Of a stretch of 17,587 nucleotides of DNA, positions 1 through 7,480 are shown piece after piece. Origin of the DNA: an uncultured Bacteroides sp. (lineage in GTDB: Bacteria > Bacteroidota > Bacteroidia > Bacteroidales > Bacteroidaceae). Below the pieces are notes generated by a model. The model was not told where the DNA came from. It saw only the letters and a program-made list of their open reading frames with translations, and made no database searches. Position 1 is the first letter of the stretch, and the number at the start of each line of letters is the position of its first letter. Location: positions 1-17,587 of the forward strand of contig USSR01000058.1 in assembly GCA_900557355.1 (NCBI GenBank). Reading direction: 5' to 3'. The translations under genes were made by a program, and so were the position numbers.

Positions 1-83
1 TTTTAATTAGCCACCAATAGCTATGAACCTTTTTGTTTCTATTTTATTGTATGAGAAATAGTAATTTATAAACCTAAAAAGAT

Positions 84-1262
84 ATGGCAAATTTTTCAAT
101 TGTAATTGTTCCAACTAAAAAACTATCAAATGGCAGGCATCGGATAAGGATAGCAGTTGCACATCATTCGAAAACCAGATATATATCTACGCAGTTTATT
201 TTAGAATCTGCTACTCAGTTAAAAAATGGTAGAGTAGTAAGACATGAAAATGCTACAAACATGAATGCATGCCTTCGAAAACTAATAAATGAATATGAGG
301 AGATTGTTACATCAATTAGTTATTTGCCAGCAATCTCATGCACTGAGCTAATCCATATTATAGCTTATGAACAGAAAAAAAAAGGAATCACTTTTCAAAC
401 TGTTGCGAAGGAATATATGGATTTCATGAAAGGAGAAGAACGAGAGAAATCTTACAAACTTTATAAGATAGCTTCAGAAAGATTCATTAAGTATATGAAA
501 GGGGATTTTCCCTTAATCCAGTTAACCCCTCTCCATATACAGGAATTCGCAAAAGTTCTTCACGAAGAGAATCTGACAGATACAACTATCAGGATTTATT
601 TGACCCTACTAAAAGTAATATTGAATTATGCGGGAAAAATGAATTATGTAAATTACTCTATCCATCCTTTTATTTTTTTTAAAATGCCTGTTAGTAATGT
701 ACGAGAACTTGACTTATCCGTCGAAGAATTAAAGAGAATACGGGATGTCCGTCTTTTTAAGCCTACTCTGTCAATAGTAAGGGATGTTTTTATGCTTACT
801 TATTATTTAGGTGGCATTAATCTAAGGGACTTGTTGGCATATAATTTCAAAGATAAAAACTATATGCGGTACGTGCGTCATAAAACACGTAATAGTAAAA
901 AAGGAGAGAATGAGATTGTGTTTACCTTGCAATCCGAAGCAAAAGCTATCATAAATAAATATCTGGCTAGGGATGGATATTTGAAATTTGGGAAATATTC
1001 GTCTTATAGACAGATATACAGTTTAATCTTCCGACATATAGATAAAGTAACGAGACTTTCCGAGATAAATAAAAAGGTGACTTACTATTCCGCTCGAAAA
1101 ACATTTGCACAACATGGATACAATTTAGGAATCCAGATTGAAAAGATAGAGTATTGTATAGGGCACAGTATGAAAAACAATCGTCCTATATTCAATTATA
1201 TTAAAATTATGCAGGAACATGCTGATAAAGTATTTAGAGAAATATTAGATCAGCTATTATAA
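84..1262 (+). CDS. Tyrosine recombinase / phage-type integrase (Bacteroides family), atypical active site
   Basis: A 392-residue protein with the layout of Bacteroidales tyrosine recombinases. It has an N-terminal arm-binding-like segment (about 1-60, rich in basic residues), a SAM-like core-binding domain (about 100-200) and a C-terminal catalytic domain (about 210-392). Visible catalytic elements are a beta-hairpin lysine in RHKTRN (K267), the box II arginine in YYSARKTF (R338), a GHS motif (H361) and the nucleophile candidate Y372 in FNYIKI. Two positions are odd. The first catalytic arginine is not at its usual place (the motif reads YYLGGINLRDLL, with only R248 nearby), and the residue after the box II arginine is K rather than the common H. 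It may be a working but divergent recombinase, or one with reduced activity. The gene is visibly more AT-rich than the downstream locus, consistent with separate ancestry. No attachment sites were identified. I saw no clear promoter in the 83 bases before it. Confidence 0.88.
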   Translation: MANFSIVIVPTKKLSNGRHRIRIAVAHHSKTRYISTQFILESATQLKNGRVVRHENATNMNACLRKLINEYEEIVTSISYLPAISCTELIHIIAYEQKKKGITFQTVAKEYMDFMKGEEREKSYKLYKIASERFIKYMKGDFPLIQLTPLHIQEFAKVLHEENLTDTTIRIYLTLLKVILNYAGKMNYVNYSIHPFIFFKMPVSNVRELDLSVEELKRIRDVRLFKPTLSIVRDVFMLTYYLGGINLRDLLAYNFKDKNYMRYVRHKTRNSKKGENEIVFTLQSEAKAIINKYLARDGYLKFGKYSSYRQIYSLIFRHIDKVTRLSEINKKVTYYSARKTFAQHGYNLGIQIEKIEYCIGHSMKNNRPIFNYIKIMQEHADKVFREILDQLL

Positions 1263-1324
1263 AGCATTGCTTTCTTTGTGCCCCATCATCGTGAGATACT
1301 TCTTCTGTTTCCATATTCCTCTTG

Positions 1325-1347
1325 ACCGTTGAATAATCCTCAACGGT
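1325..1347. repeat. Perfect 8-bp inverted repeat / hairpin downstream of the integrase
   Basis: ACCGTTGA (1325-1332) and TCAACGGT (1340-1347) are exact reverse complements separated by the 7-base loop AATAATC. Two further G-T pairs are possible at the base of the stem. No T-run follows the right arm, so it is not a classic intrinsic terminator. It could be a weak terminator, a processing or regulatory RNA element, or a recombinase-associated inverted site. The stem is certain from the sequence; the role is unknown. Confidence 0.7.
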
Positions 1348-1406
1348 TGCCCTATTATTGTCTAAAGGTAATTTCTGTCATTTAATAAGCTATTGATATA
1401 CAATGT

Positions 1407-1436
1407 TTTCACTCCAAAATATAAATCTAACTTTTG
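1407..1436 (+). promoter_or_regulatory. Weak candidate promoter for the SusCD operon
   Basis: AACTTTTG at 1429-1436 matches the Bacteroides -7 consensus TAnnTTTG at all fixed positions but the first. A TTTC at 1407-1410 lies 18 bases upstream, close to the usual -33 spacing. It sits in the only substantial gap before the operon. The match is imperfect and an activator-dependent promoter could lie elsewhere in 1400-1550. Confidence 0.25.
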
Positions 1437-1587
1437 TTTAACTTAATATTTTGAAGTATGATAAACTATGGAAAACACTGTCTCTTATTTACTGCTATCG
1501 GGAAGGATGAATTCCGAGAGCTATTCCCTATAACATATAGAGAATTTAATAATGAAAATATATTTGTTTAACTTTAAAAAACATGGT

Positions 1588-2607
1588 ATGAAAATAAACT
1601 ATGTAACGGCTGCTTTGGCTTTGCTACTCATGGCAGGGTGCAGTAATGACGTGAAAGAATCTGATATCAAGTTTGCAGGAGAGTCGGGTGCGAAGGTTTC
1701 CTTCAGTGCAGTGATTAATAACCAAGAGGCAAGTGAACTTGTAACTAGAGCTACGGAAACGAGCTGGGAAATGGGTGACTTAGTGGGAATTACATGCGGT
1801 TCCAGACAAGTAAATATTGAATATGAATACACTGGTGGTGAAAATAGTCTGTTTTCGGCAAAAAGTGGATATGCAGAGAATATTTGGGTTCTGGGAACTC
1901 AAGAGTATGACGTAACGGCTTATTATCCTTTTACAGGAACTTCCGGAGAAGAACCGATAGCTGTCGAGGTGTCTACTAATAGTGAAAATCAAGCAACAGC
2001 GGCTGCACGTGAGCAAATTGATTTCCTTTATGCAGCTGGAAAAGCAACTGCCGAAACTCCGAATGTAAAACTAGCATTCAACCATGTAATGAGCCGTATT
2101 AAACTAACCTTTACAGCAGGTGAGAATGTGACTTTATCGGATATTACATGTTATCTTATTAATTTAAGGACAAAAGGAACGTTTAATCCGAACACAGGAG
2201 AAACAACAGTTACCGGGGAACCTGCTACAGTGGACGATGATATAGTATGGACAAAAGTGGGGTCAGCTGATAATTACACGATACAGGCAATTCTACTTCC
2301 TCAAACGGTAGGCAATGAGGTCTACATACAGGCAGGAATGAATGGTTATTACTATGAAGTTCACTTTCCTAATTTGAAAGAATTAAAACCGGGAGTTTCT
2401 TATAATTATACGATTCAAGCAAACGAGTATAAAGATAATCCGTTTGTGCTGACTATTACTGAAGAAACGCAGATTGTCGGATGGCAGAATGAGGATGGAG
2501 GAACTATTGAATCCGATCCAAGTGTAGCCGGAACTGATGCGGAGACTACTAATCCTTCTTGGAATATAACGGAAGAGGAAATAATTCCTACACCTGTTGG
2601 GAATTAA
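1588..2607 (+). CDS. Fimbrillin-like (Mfa-like) surface lipoprotein
   Basis: I choose the ATG at 1588 because it gives a compact lipoprotein signal peptide, MKINYVTAALALLLMAGC, with the lipidated cysteine at residue 18. An in-frame ATG at 1552 would add 12 residues in front of the signal (351 residues in all). The mature part shows fimbrillin/Mfa-like features: W-x-x-GD-x-x-GI, a YYP motif, DFLYA, an LAFNHVMSRIKLTF strand and a closing GVSYNYTIQ strand. A TRAT motif (R54 from this start) follows the N-terminal strand. This resembles the arginine cleavage position of type V pilins and is also common in lipoproteins of this family. The last 40 or so residues form an acidic, Thr/Pro-rich tail of low complexity. 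It is the first gene of the operon, 57 bp before a second fimbrillin-like gene and upstream of SusC. A surface role in glycan binding or as a pilus-like subunit is inferred; the ligand is unknown. Confidence 0.85.
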   Translation: MKINYVTAALALLLMAGCSNDVKESDIKFAGESGAKVSFSAVINNQEASELVTRATETSWEMGDLVGITCGSRQVNIEYEYTGGENSLFSAKSGYAENIWVLGTQEYDVTAYYPFTGTSGEEPIAVEVSTNSENQATAAAREQIDFLYAAGKATAETPNVKLAFNHVMSRIKLTFTAGENVTLSDITCYLINLRTKGTFNPNTGETTVTGEPATVDDDIVWTKVGSADNYTIQAILLPQTVGNEVYIQAGMNGYYYEVHFPNLKELKPGVSYNYTIQANEYKDNPFVLTITEETQIVGWQNEDGGTIESDPSVAGTDAETTNPSWNITEEEIIPTPVGN

Positions 2608-2664
2608 TTTTATCCTATATCGAAAAAAACAAATGAAATACTAACGAAAAATATAATCTGATTT

Positions 2665-4239
2665 ATGAAAGTATATAATTACATATCAATGCTTCTCCTG
2701 GTCGGTACAGCCATTTTTGTGTCTTGTTCGCAGGATGAAGAAATGAGCGGAGAAAATATGGACTCTTTACAGAGCTTCCAAATCAGCGTGCTCGATGGTG
2801 GTTTCCAGGATATGGATGCAAACAAGACACGTGCAACTGAAAGTGATTACTCTACAAAGTTTGTTGAAGGAGATGCAATAGGGGTCTTTGCAGTGAGAAA
2901 TGAGGCAATAGTAGGAGAAATCAACAACCGTAAATTCACCATGCAGGATGGTATTTGGACATTGGATGACGGTGGTGATGAGATTGAATACAAAGGTTCT
3001 GAATTTCAGAGAATGAATTTCTATGCTTATTATCCTTATGACCCGAATGTTACTTTTGAACCGGCTAAGACAAACCCGTTCGAGACGTATGTGAACAATT
3101 GGAAAGTCGGAGCAGATCAGAGTGAAGGGGAATATACGAAGTATGATCTGATGACGAGTATCGGGGCTGTAGATGGTGACCGCCTGAAAGGTAAAATAGC
3201 TTTCACTATGAAGCACCAGATGGCACTTGCCGTTATACAAATGCCGGAAATCGTTTATGATTTTACCAATGCGAATATAGATGACTATACATTACCCGCA
3301 GGTGTAGGTTCGTTTACATTGAATGATGTTGATGCAACCCCTTATTATCAGGAAAGTACGGATACTTACCGTTTCCTTGTAAATCCGAATAAGCCTTTCT
3401 CTATCAAAGGTACTTATGAAGGCGTAAGGAACATGGAATATACTGCCGATGGTTCTTTAGAAAATGGAACAGCGAAAAAGTATACGATTAATGATCCTAA
3501 TAAGATAGACTTCACATTGGCAGTTGGTGATTATTATTGTGCTGATGGAAGAATTGTAAGTAAAGATGCGGTAACCGTCCCCGATAATGTAATTGGTATT
3601 GTGTGCTATGTGGGGAATCCTCAACCGTCAGCACTTCCTGCCGATCCTTCTTATACAGAGGATAATGATGCGTTACGTCGGGATTATCCGAATTGTAAAC
3701 ATGGACTGGTGATTGCTTTGAATAATGCGGATGTTAATGGAACAAAGGTTGCTCCGTTTGCCAATTCAAGAGATTTCTTTTATGGTAGTTGGTTTACAAC
3801 TGATGAAGATTGGATGGGTAAATTTATCAGTTCAGAAACAAGAGACCCGCTTCCGGGGATACTGGGTTATAACAATGCGGTATTGATGGAAAACTCTCCT
3901 AATAAAACGTTAGCATGTGATGGCGCATTGAATTATATAAATGCTTATCGCACTGCTGTTCCTGTGCCTGCCAGTGCTTGTGAGTGGTTTCTTCCTTCAC
4001 TAAGAGAATTAGCAGACTTGGTAGATGTCGTATCTACTGTCAATACAAAGATAGCTGCTGCAGGTGGTGAGGAGCTCATAGAGAATGGTGGTAATGGTTC
4101 CCGTTATTGGAGTTCAAATGAGCGTCCGGGAAATTCGTATGTCGTATATCAACACAATCTTGTTTCCGGTGGAATATCTACTCCTTATCGTAGTGCTGGA
4201 AGTACTGCAGGAGTATTCCGTATGATGCTTGCTTTCTAA
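2665..4239 (+). CDS. Fimbrillin-like lipoprotein with C-terminal lectin-like (DUF1566/FISUMP-type) domain
   Basis: A 524-residue lipoprotein; the signal peptide ends in IFVSC with the lipidated cysteine at residue 21. Residues about 35-300 look like a fimbrillin/Mfa-like module: a KTRAT motif with R56, GDAIGVFAV, FYAYYPYD, and KIAFTMKHQMALAVIQMP as the central strand. Residues about 345-524 form a separate domain carrying HGLVIALNNA, CEWFLPSLRELADL (439-452), RYWSSNE (480-486) and a final FRMMLAF strand. That pattern fits the DUF1566/FISUMP group, which has a C-type-lectin-like fold. The combination suggests a surface-anchored binder whose tip domain contacts glycan or another ligand; this is inferred. 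It lies 30 bp upstream of the first SusC, where a co-transcribed surface glycan-binding protein would make sense. Alternatively it could be a pilus-tip-like adhesin. Confidence 0.83.
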   Translation: MKVYNYISMLLLVGTAIFVSCSQDEEMSGENMDSLQSFQISVLDGGFQDMDANKTRATESDYSTKFVEGDAIGVFAVRNEAIVGEINNRKFTMQDGIWTLDDGGDEIEYKGSEFQRMNFYAYYPYDPNVTFEPAKTNPFETYVNNWKVGADQSEGEYTKYDLMTSIGAVDGDRLKGKIAFTMKHQMALAVIQMPEIVYDFTNANIDDYTLPAGVGSFTLNDVDATPYYQESTDTYRFLVNPNKPFSIKGTYEGVRNMEYTADGSLENGTAKKYTINDPNKIDFTLAVGDYYCADGRIVSKDAVTVPDNVIGIVCYVGNPQPSALPADPSYTEDNDALRRDYPNCKHGLVIALNNADVNGTKVAPFANSRDFFYGSWFTTDEDWMGKFISSETRDPLPGILGYNNAVLMENSPNKTLACDGALNYINAYRTAVPVPASACEWFLPSLRELADLVDVVSTVNTKIAAAGGEELIENGGNGSRYWSSNERPGNSYVVYQHNLVSGGISTPYRSAGSTAGVFRMMLAF

Positions 4240-4269
4240 GAACATTATGATGACTTATATGAGATAAAT

Positions 4270-7200
4270 ATGAATAAGAAAAACTATATAAAAAGGACTG
4301 CTTTGCCTGTTGCCCTGTTTTTCTCCATGGTTACTTTAGTGCCGGCATTGGGATTTCAGCCGGCTTCTGCTGCCATTGACAAGGTGCAGCAACAAAGCGC
4401 CATTAAAGGAATAGTGGTAGACGAGAAAGGAGAACCGATTATCGGGGCAAATGTAGTTGCCGAAGGCACTACTACCGGTACAATTACTGATATTGACGGT
4501 GTATTCAGACTCAATGTGTCTGCCGGTACGAAATTGAAAATATCCTTTATAGGATTTGAAGCAAAGACTGTTGTTGCCAAAAATGATATGCGTGTCATAT
4601 TGGTGGAAGATGCGACCACTCTTCAGGAAGTAGAAATTGTAGCCTATGGCGTACAAAAAAAGGTGACGATGACAGGTGCTATTGCTAGTGTGAAAAGTGA
4701 AGACTTGACACGTACATCAGTAGGTTCTGTTGCTAATATCCTAGGTGGTCAGATGACGGGTCTCACCACTGTGCAATATTCCGGTGAACCGGGTTCGGAT
4801 GCTGCTGATATCTTTATCCGCGGTAAGGCTACGTGGTCGGATGCTGCTCCATTGATTCAGGTGGACGGTGTCGAACGTGGCATGAACGATATTGACCCGA
4901 ATGAAATAGAGAGTATAACCATTTTGAAGGATGCTTCGGCTACAGCCGTATTTGGTGTGCGTGGTGCCAATGGGGTAATATTGATTACTACCAAGAGAGG
5001 GAAGGAAGGAAAAGCCAGGATATCATTCACTACTTCTGCAAGTATTCTAGCACCGACAAAATTGGTAGAGCAAGCTAATTCTTATGAATATGCTACATTC
5101 TACAATGCGATGAACAGGAACGACGGAGCCTCTCCTGTATTTAGTGATGCAGTGATTCAGAAATTCCAGGATGGTACGGATCCTATTCGTTTCCCAAGTA
5201 TCAAATGGACAGATTATATTATGGGAGATGCTACGCTTCAAAGCCAACATAATGTCAACATATCAGGAGGAACGGATAAGGTGCGTTACTTTATATCAGC
5301 AGGTGCTTATACTCAAGGAGGACTTTTCAATGAGTTCAATTTGCCGTATAATATCAGTTACCAGTACCGGCGCTTTAATTATCGTAGCAATTTGGATATG
5401 GATGTAACTAAAACAACTACTATCTCCTTTAATGTTGCCGGTAATGTGAATACTTCAGATAAGCCGCGCACCAGTCAAGGATCTTCGGGAATGGTTAAGA
5501 ATATCTATTATTCTACTCCGTTCAGAAGTGCCGGATTTGTAGACAATAAATTGGTTTACAGTACTGCCGATACTCATGATGATGGTCTGAAACTCCCGTT
5601 CGTGGGCGATATCGATCCATTTACGTATTATGGAAGTGGTGCTACTCAAACCAATAATAACTCGCTGAATGCCGACTTGATCCTGAATCAGAATCTTGAT
5701 TTCCTGACCAAAGGGCTATCATTCAGGCTGAAGGGCTCATATAACAGTTCATTTACTGTCTACAAATATATGTCAGGTGGTACTGAAATGACCTATAATC
5801 CCGTATTGGTTGATGAAGGAAATGTCGGACTTCGTCCTGTTGATAATAGTAAGTACACAGATGTCAGCTACACCAGTGGTACAGGGAAATCCCGTGATTG
5901 GTATATGGAAGCCGGCTTCAATTATAATCGTTCTTTCGGTGGGCATACGGTAGGTGGCTTATTGCTTTATAATCAGTCTAAATCATATTATCCATCCACT
6001 TATTCTGATATTCCCAAAGGATATGTAGGTTTAGTAGGGCGTATAACTTATGACTGGATGAACCGTTACATGGCAGAGTTCAATGTTGGTTATAATGGTT
6101 CTGAAAATTTTGCGCCGGATAAGCGTTTCTCTGCTTTTCCTGCGGGGTCTGTAGGATGGCTGATGAGTGAGGAAAAGTTTTTCCACGCTTTGAAATCGGT
6201 AGTCAGCTTTTTGAAGTTGCGTGCTAGTTTTGGACTTGTAGGCAATGATAAACCTGACAGGAATGCTGCTCGTTTTATGTATTTGGCAGATCCGTATAGT
6301 GTAAATCTGGATAAAGTAATTGACCGTATTTATGCCAGTGGTGAAGCTGCCGATGCTTGGGGCTATTTGTTCGGTATTACCAGTAATACTGTTACAAATG
6401 GGGCGCGTGAAGTCTCGAAAAATAATCCGGATGTAACTTGGGAAAAGGCTTTCAAGCGTAATTACGGTATTGATATCAATTTTTTTGATGACCGTTTGAG
6501 TGCCACTGCAGAGTATTACCGTGAACATCGTTGGGACATCTTGTTGCGAGATGGTACGGCTCCGGGTATGTTGGGCTTCTTAACTCCATATGCCAATCTT
6601 GGTGAAGTGAATAGCTGGGGATGGGAACTTTCTTTGAAGTGGAACGATAAGATAGGTAAAAACTTCCGTTATTGGGCGACAATGAATCTTTCTTATAACC
6701 AGAATAAAATCATAGAACGGAAGGAAGCGCCACAGGACAATGATTATCAGTATGGAAAGAATCATCGTATCGGTTCTCGGAGCCAATATGTATTCTGGCG
6801 GTATTATGATGAAAGTACGCCTGAACTGTATGAGAAGACTTTCAACCGTCCTTTTCCAACTCATTCTGTAGTACTGGAAAATGGAGATGCTGTATACGTC
6901 GATTTGAACGGTGACCGTAAGATAGACGCAAACGATATGAGTTATGATTATGGTTTTACGGATGATCCGGAATACATGATTGGTTTGAACTTGGGATTTA
7001 GCTGGAAGAACTGGGAAGTGAATACACAATGGACGGGAGCATGGAATGTGAGCCGTATGATATCAGATGTTTTCCGTCAACCGTTCGTTTCTTCTGCTGG
7101 TAGTAATGCCGGAGGCTTGCTGTCCTATCATTTGGATCATACCTGGACACCGGAGAATCCATCGCAAAGTGCAGAATATCCTCGGGCTACCCAGGTGAAT

Positions 7201-7461
7201 GCTTCCAATAACTATGCGACTTCTACTCTATTTGAGAAAGACGCGAAATATTTGCGCTTGAAAACTCTTCAGGTGGCATACAATTTCCAGTTTCCATTGA
7301 TGAAAAAATTGGGATTAACTACTTGTCAGCTAGCATTTAGTGGGTATAATCTGTTGACGTTCTCTCCTTATTTGTGGGGTGACCCGGAAGCGACTGCAAG
7401 TAATGCGCCTACTTACCCGTTGACTAAAACTTATACATTGAGCTTGAAACTAGGATTCTAA
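4270..7461 (+). CDS. SusC-family TonB-dependent outer-membrane transporter (first pair)
   Basis: A 1063-residue SusC/RagA-type porin that imports oligosaccharides across the outer membrane using TonB energy. It has a signal peptide ending near residue 34 (ASA). A carboxypeptidase-D-like regulatory domain follows (about 44-112, IKGIVVDEKGEPIIGANV), then a TonB-box-like stretch EVEIVAYG (120-127). The plug domain carries the SusC signature ILKDASATAVFGVRGANGVI (218-237) followed by LITTKRG, and a long beta-barrel ends in the aromatic strand LSLKLGF. An Asp-rich loop near residue 877 (DLNGDRKIDAND) resembles the calcium-type loop common in SusC proteins. There is no STN domain, so signalling to an ECF sigma factor is not expected. 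It forms a pair with the SusD gene 19 bp downstream. The substrate is inferred from the linked lyases to be a rhamnogalacturonan I fragment. Confidence 0.96.
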   Translation: MNKKNYIKRTALPVALFFSMVTLVPALGFQPASAAIDKVQQQSAIKGIVVDEKGEPIIGANVVAEGTTTGTITDIDGVFRLNVSAGTKLKISFIGFEAKTVVAKNDMRVILVEDATTLQEVEIVAYGVQKKVTMTGAIASVKSEDLTRTSVGSVANILGGQMTGLTTVQYSGEPGSDAADIFIRGKATWSDAAPLIQVDGVERGMNDIDPNEIESITILKDASATAVFGVRGANGVILITTKRGKEGKARISFTTSASILAPTKLVEQANSYEYATFYNAMNRNDGASPVFSDAVIQKFQDGTDPIRFPSIKWTDYIMGDATLQSQHNVNISGGTDKVRYFISAGAYTQGGLFNEFNLPYNISYQYRRFNYRSNLDMDVTKTTTISFNVAGNVNTSDKPRTSQGSSGMVKNIYYSTPFRSAGFVDNKLVYSTADTHDDGLKLPFVGDIDPFTYYGSGATQTNNNSLNADLILNQNLDFLTKGLSFRLKGSYNSSFTVYKYMSGGTEMTYNPVLVDEGNVGLRPVDNSKYTDVSYTSGTGKSRDWYMEAGFNYNRSFGGHTVGGLLLYNQSKSYYPSTYSDIPKGYVGLVGRITYDWMNRYMAEFNVGYNGSENFAPDKRFSAFPAGSVGWLMSEEKFFHALKSVVSFLKLRASFGLVGNDKPDRNAARFMYLADPYSVNLDKVIDRIYASGEAADAWGYLFGITSNTVTNGAREVSKNNPDVTWEKAFKRNYGIDINFFDDRLSATAEYYREHRWDILLRDGTAPGMLGFLTPYANLGEVNSWGWELSLKWNDKIGKNFRYWATMNLSYNQNKIIERKEAPQDNDYQYGKNHRIGSRSQYVFWRYYDESTPELYEKTFNRPFPTHSVVLENGDAVYVDLNGDRKIDANDMSYDYGFTDDPEYMIGLNLGFSWKNWEVNTQWTGAWNVSRMISDVFRQPFVSSAGSNAGGLLSYHLDHTWTPENPSQSAEYPRATQVNASNNYATSTLFEKDAKYLRLKTLQVAYNFQFPLMKKLGLTTCQLAFSGYNLLTFSPYLWGDPEATASNAPTYPLTKTYTLSLKLGF

Positions 7462-7480
7462 TATAGGAAAGGAAAATACA

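Larger units (their letters stand above)
1263..1587. other. Leader region between integrase and operon
   Basis: About 325 bases without an accepted gene. The left part (1263-1400) contains a perfect 8-bp inverted repeat and a short open frame on the minus strand. The right part (1400-1587) is AT-rich and must carry the promoter and 5' leader of the downstream operon, but no sequence fits the Bacteroides TAnnTTTG box exactly. The nearest partial matches are AACTTTTG at 1429-1436, with a TTTC at 1407-1410, and a one-base-short TATTTTG at 1447-1453. A 37-codon open frame (1458-1571) runs into the operon start. Confidence 0.6.

Noticed and set aside
1..83. Possible promoter for the integrase
   Set aside because: A TTTG occurs at 32-35, but nothing at the right distance fits TAnnTTTG, so I cannot support a promoter call.
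1261..1273. Palindrome AAAGCA-T-TGCTTT at the integrase stop codon
   Set aside because: The one-base centre cannot form a stable hairpin and there is no T-run. It may be coincidence, and no second copy was seen.
2767..3240. 157-codon open frame on the minus strand
   Set aside because: It lies fully inside the second fimbrillin-like gene, is Cys/Ile/His-rich with no recognisable motif, and is explained as an antisense shadow of that gene.
6031..6528. 165-codon open frame on the minus strand
   Set aside because: It is antisense to the first SusC barrel, where codon bias leaves the opposite strand open. It has no signal peptide or domain pattern.
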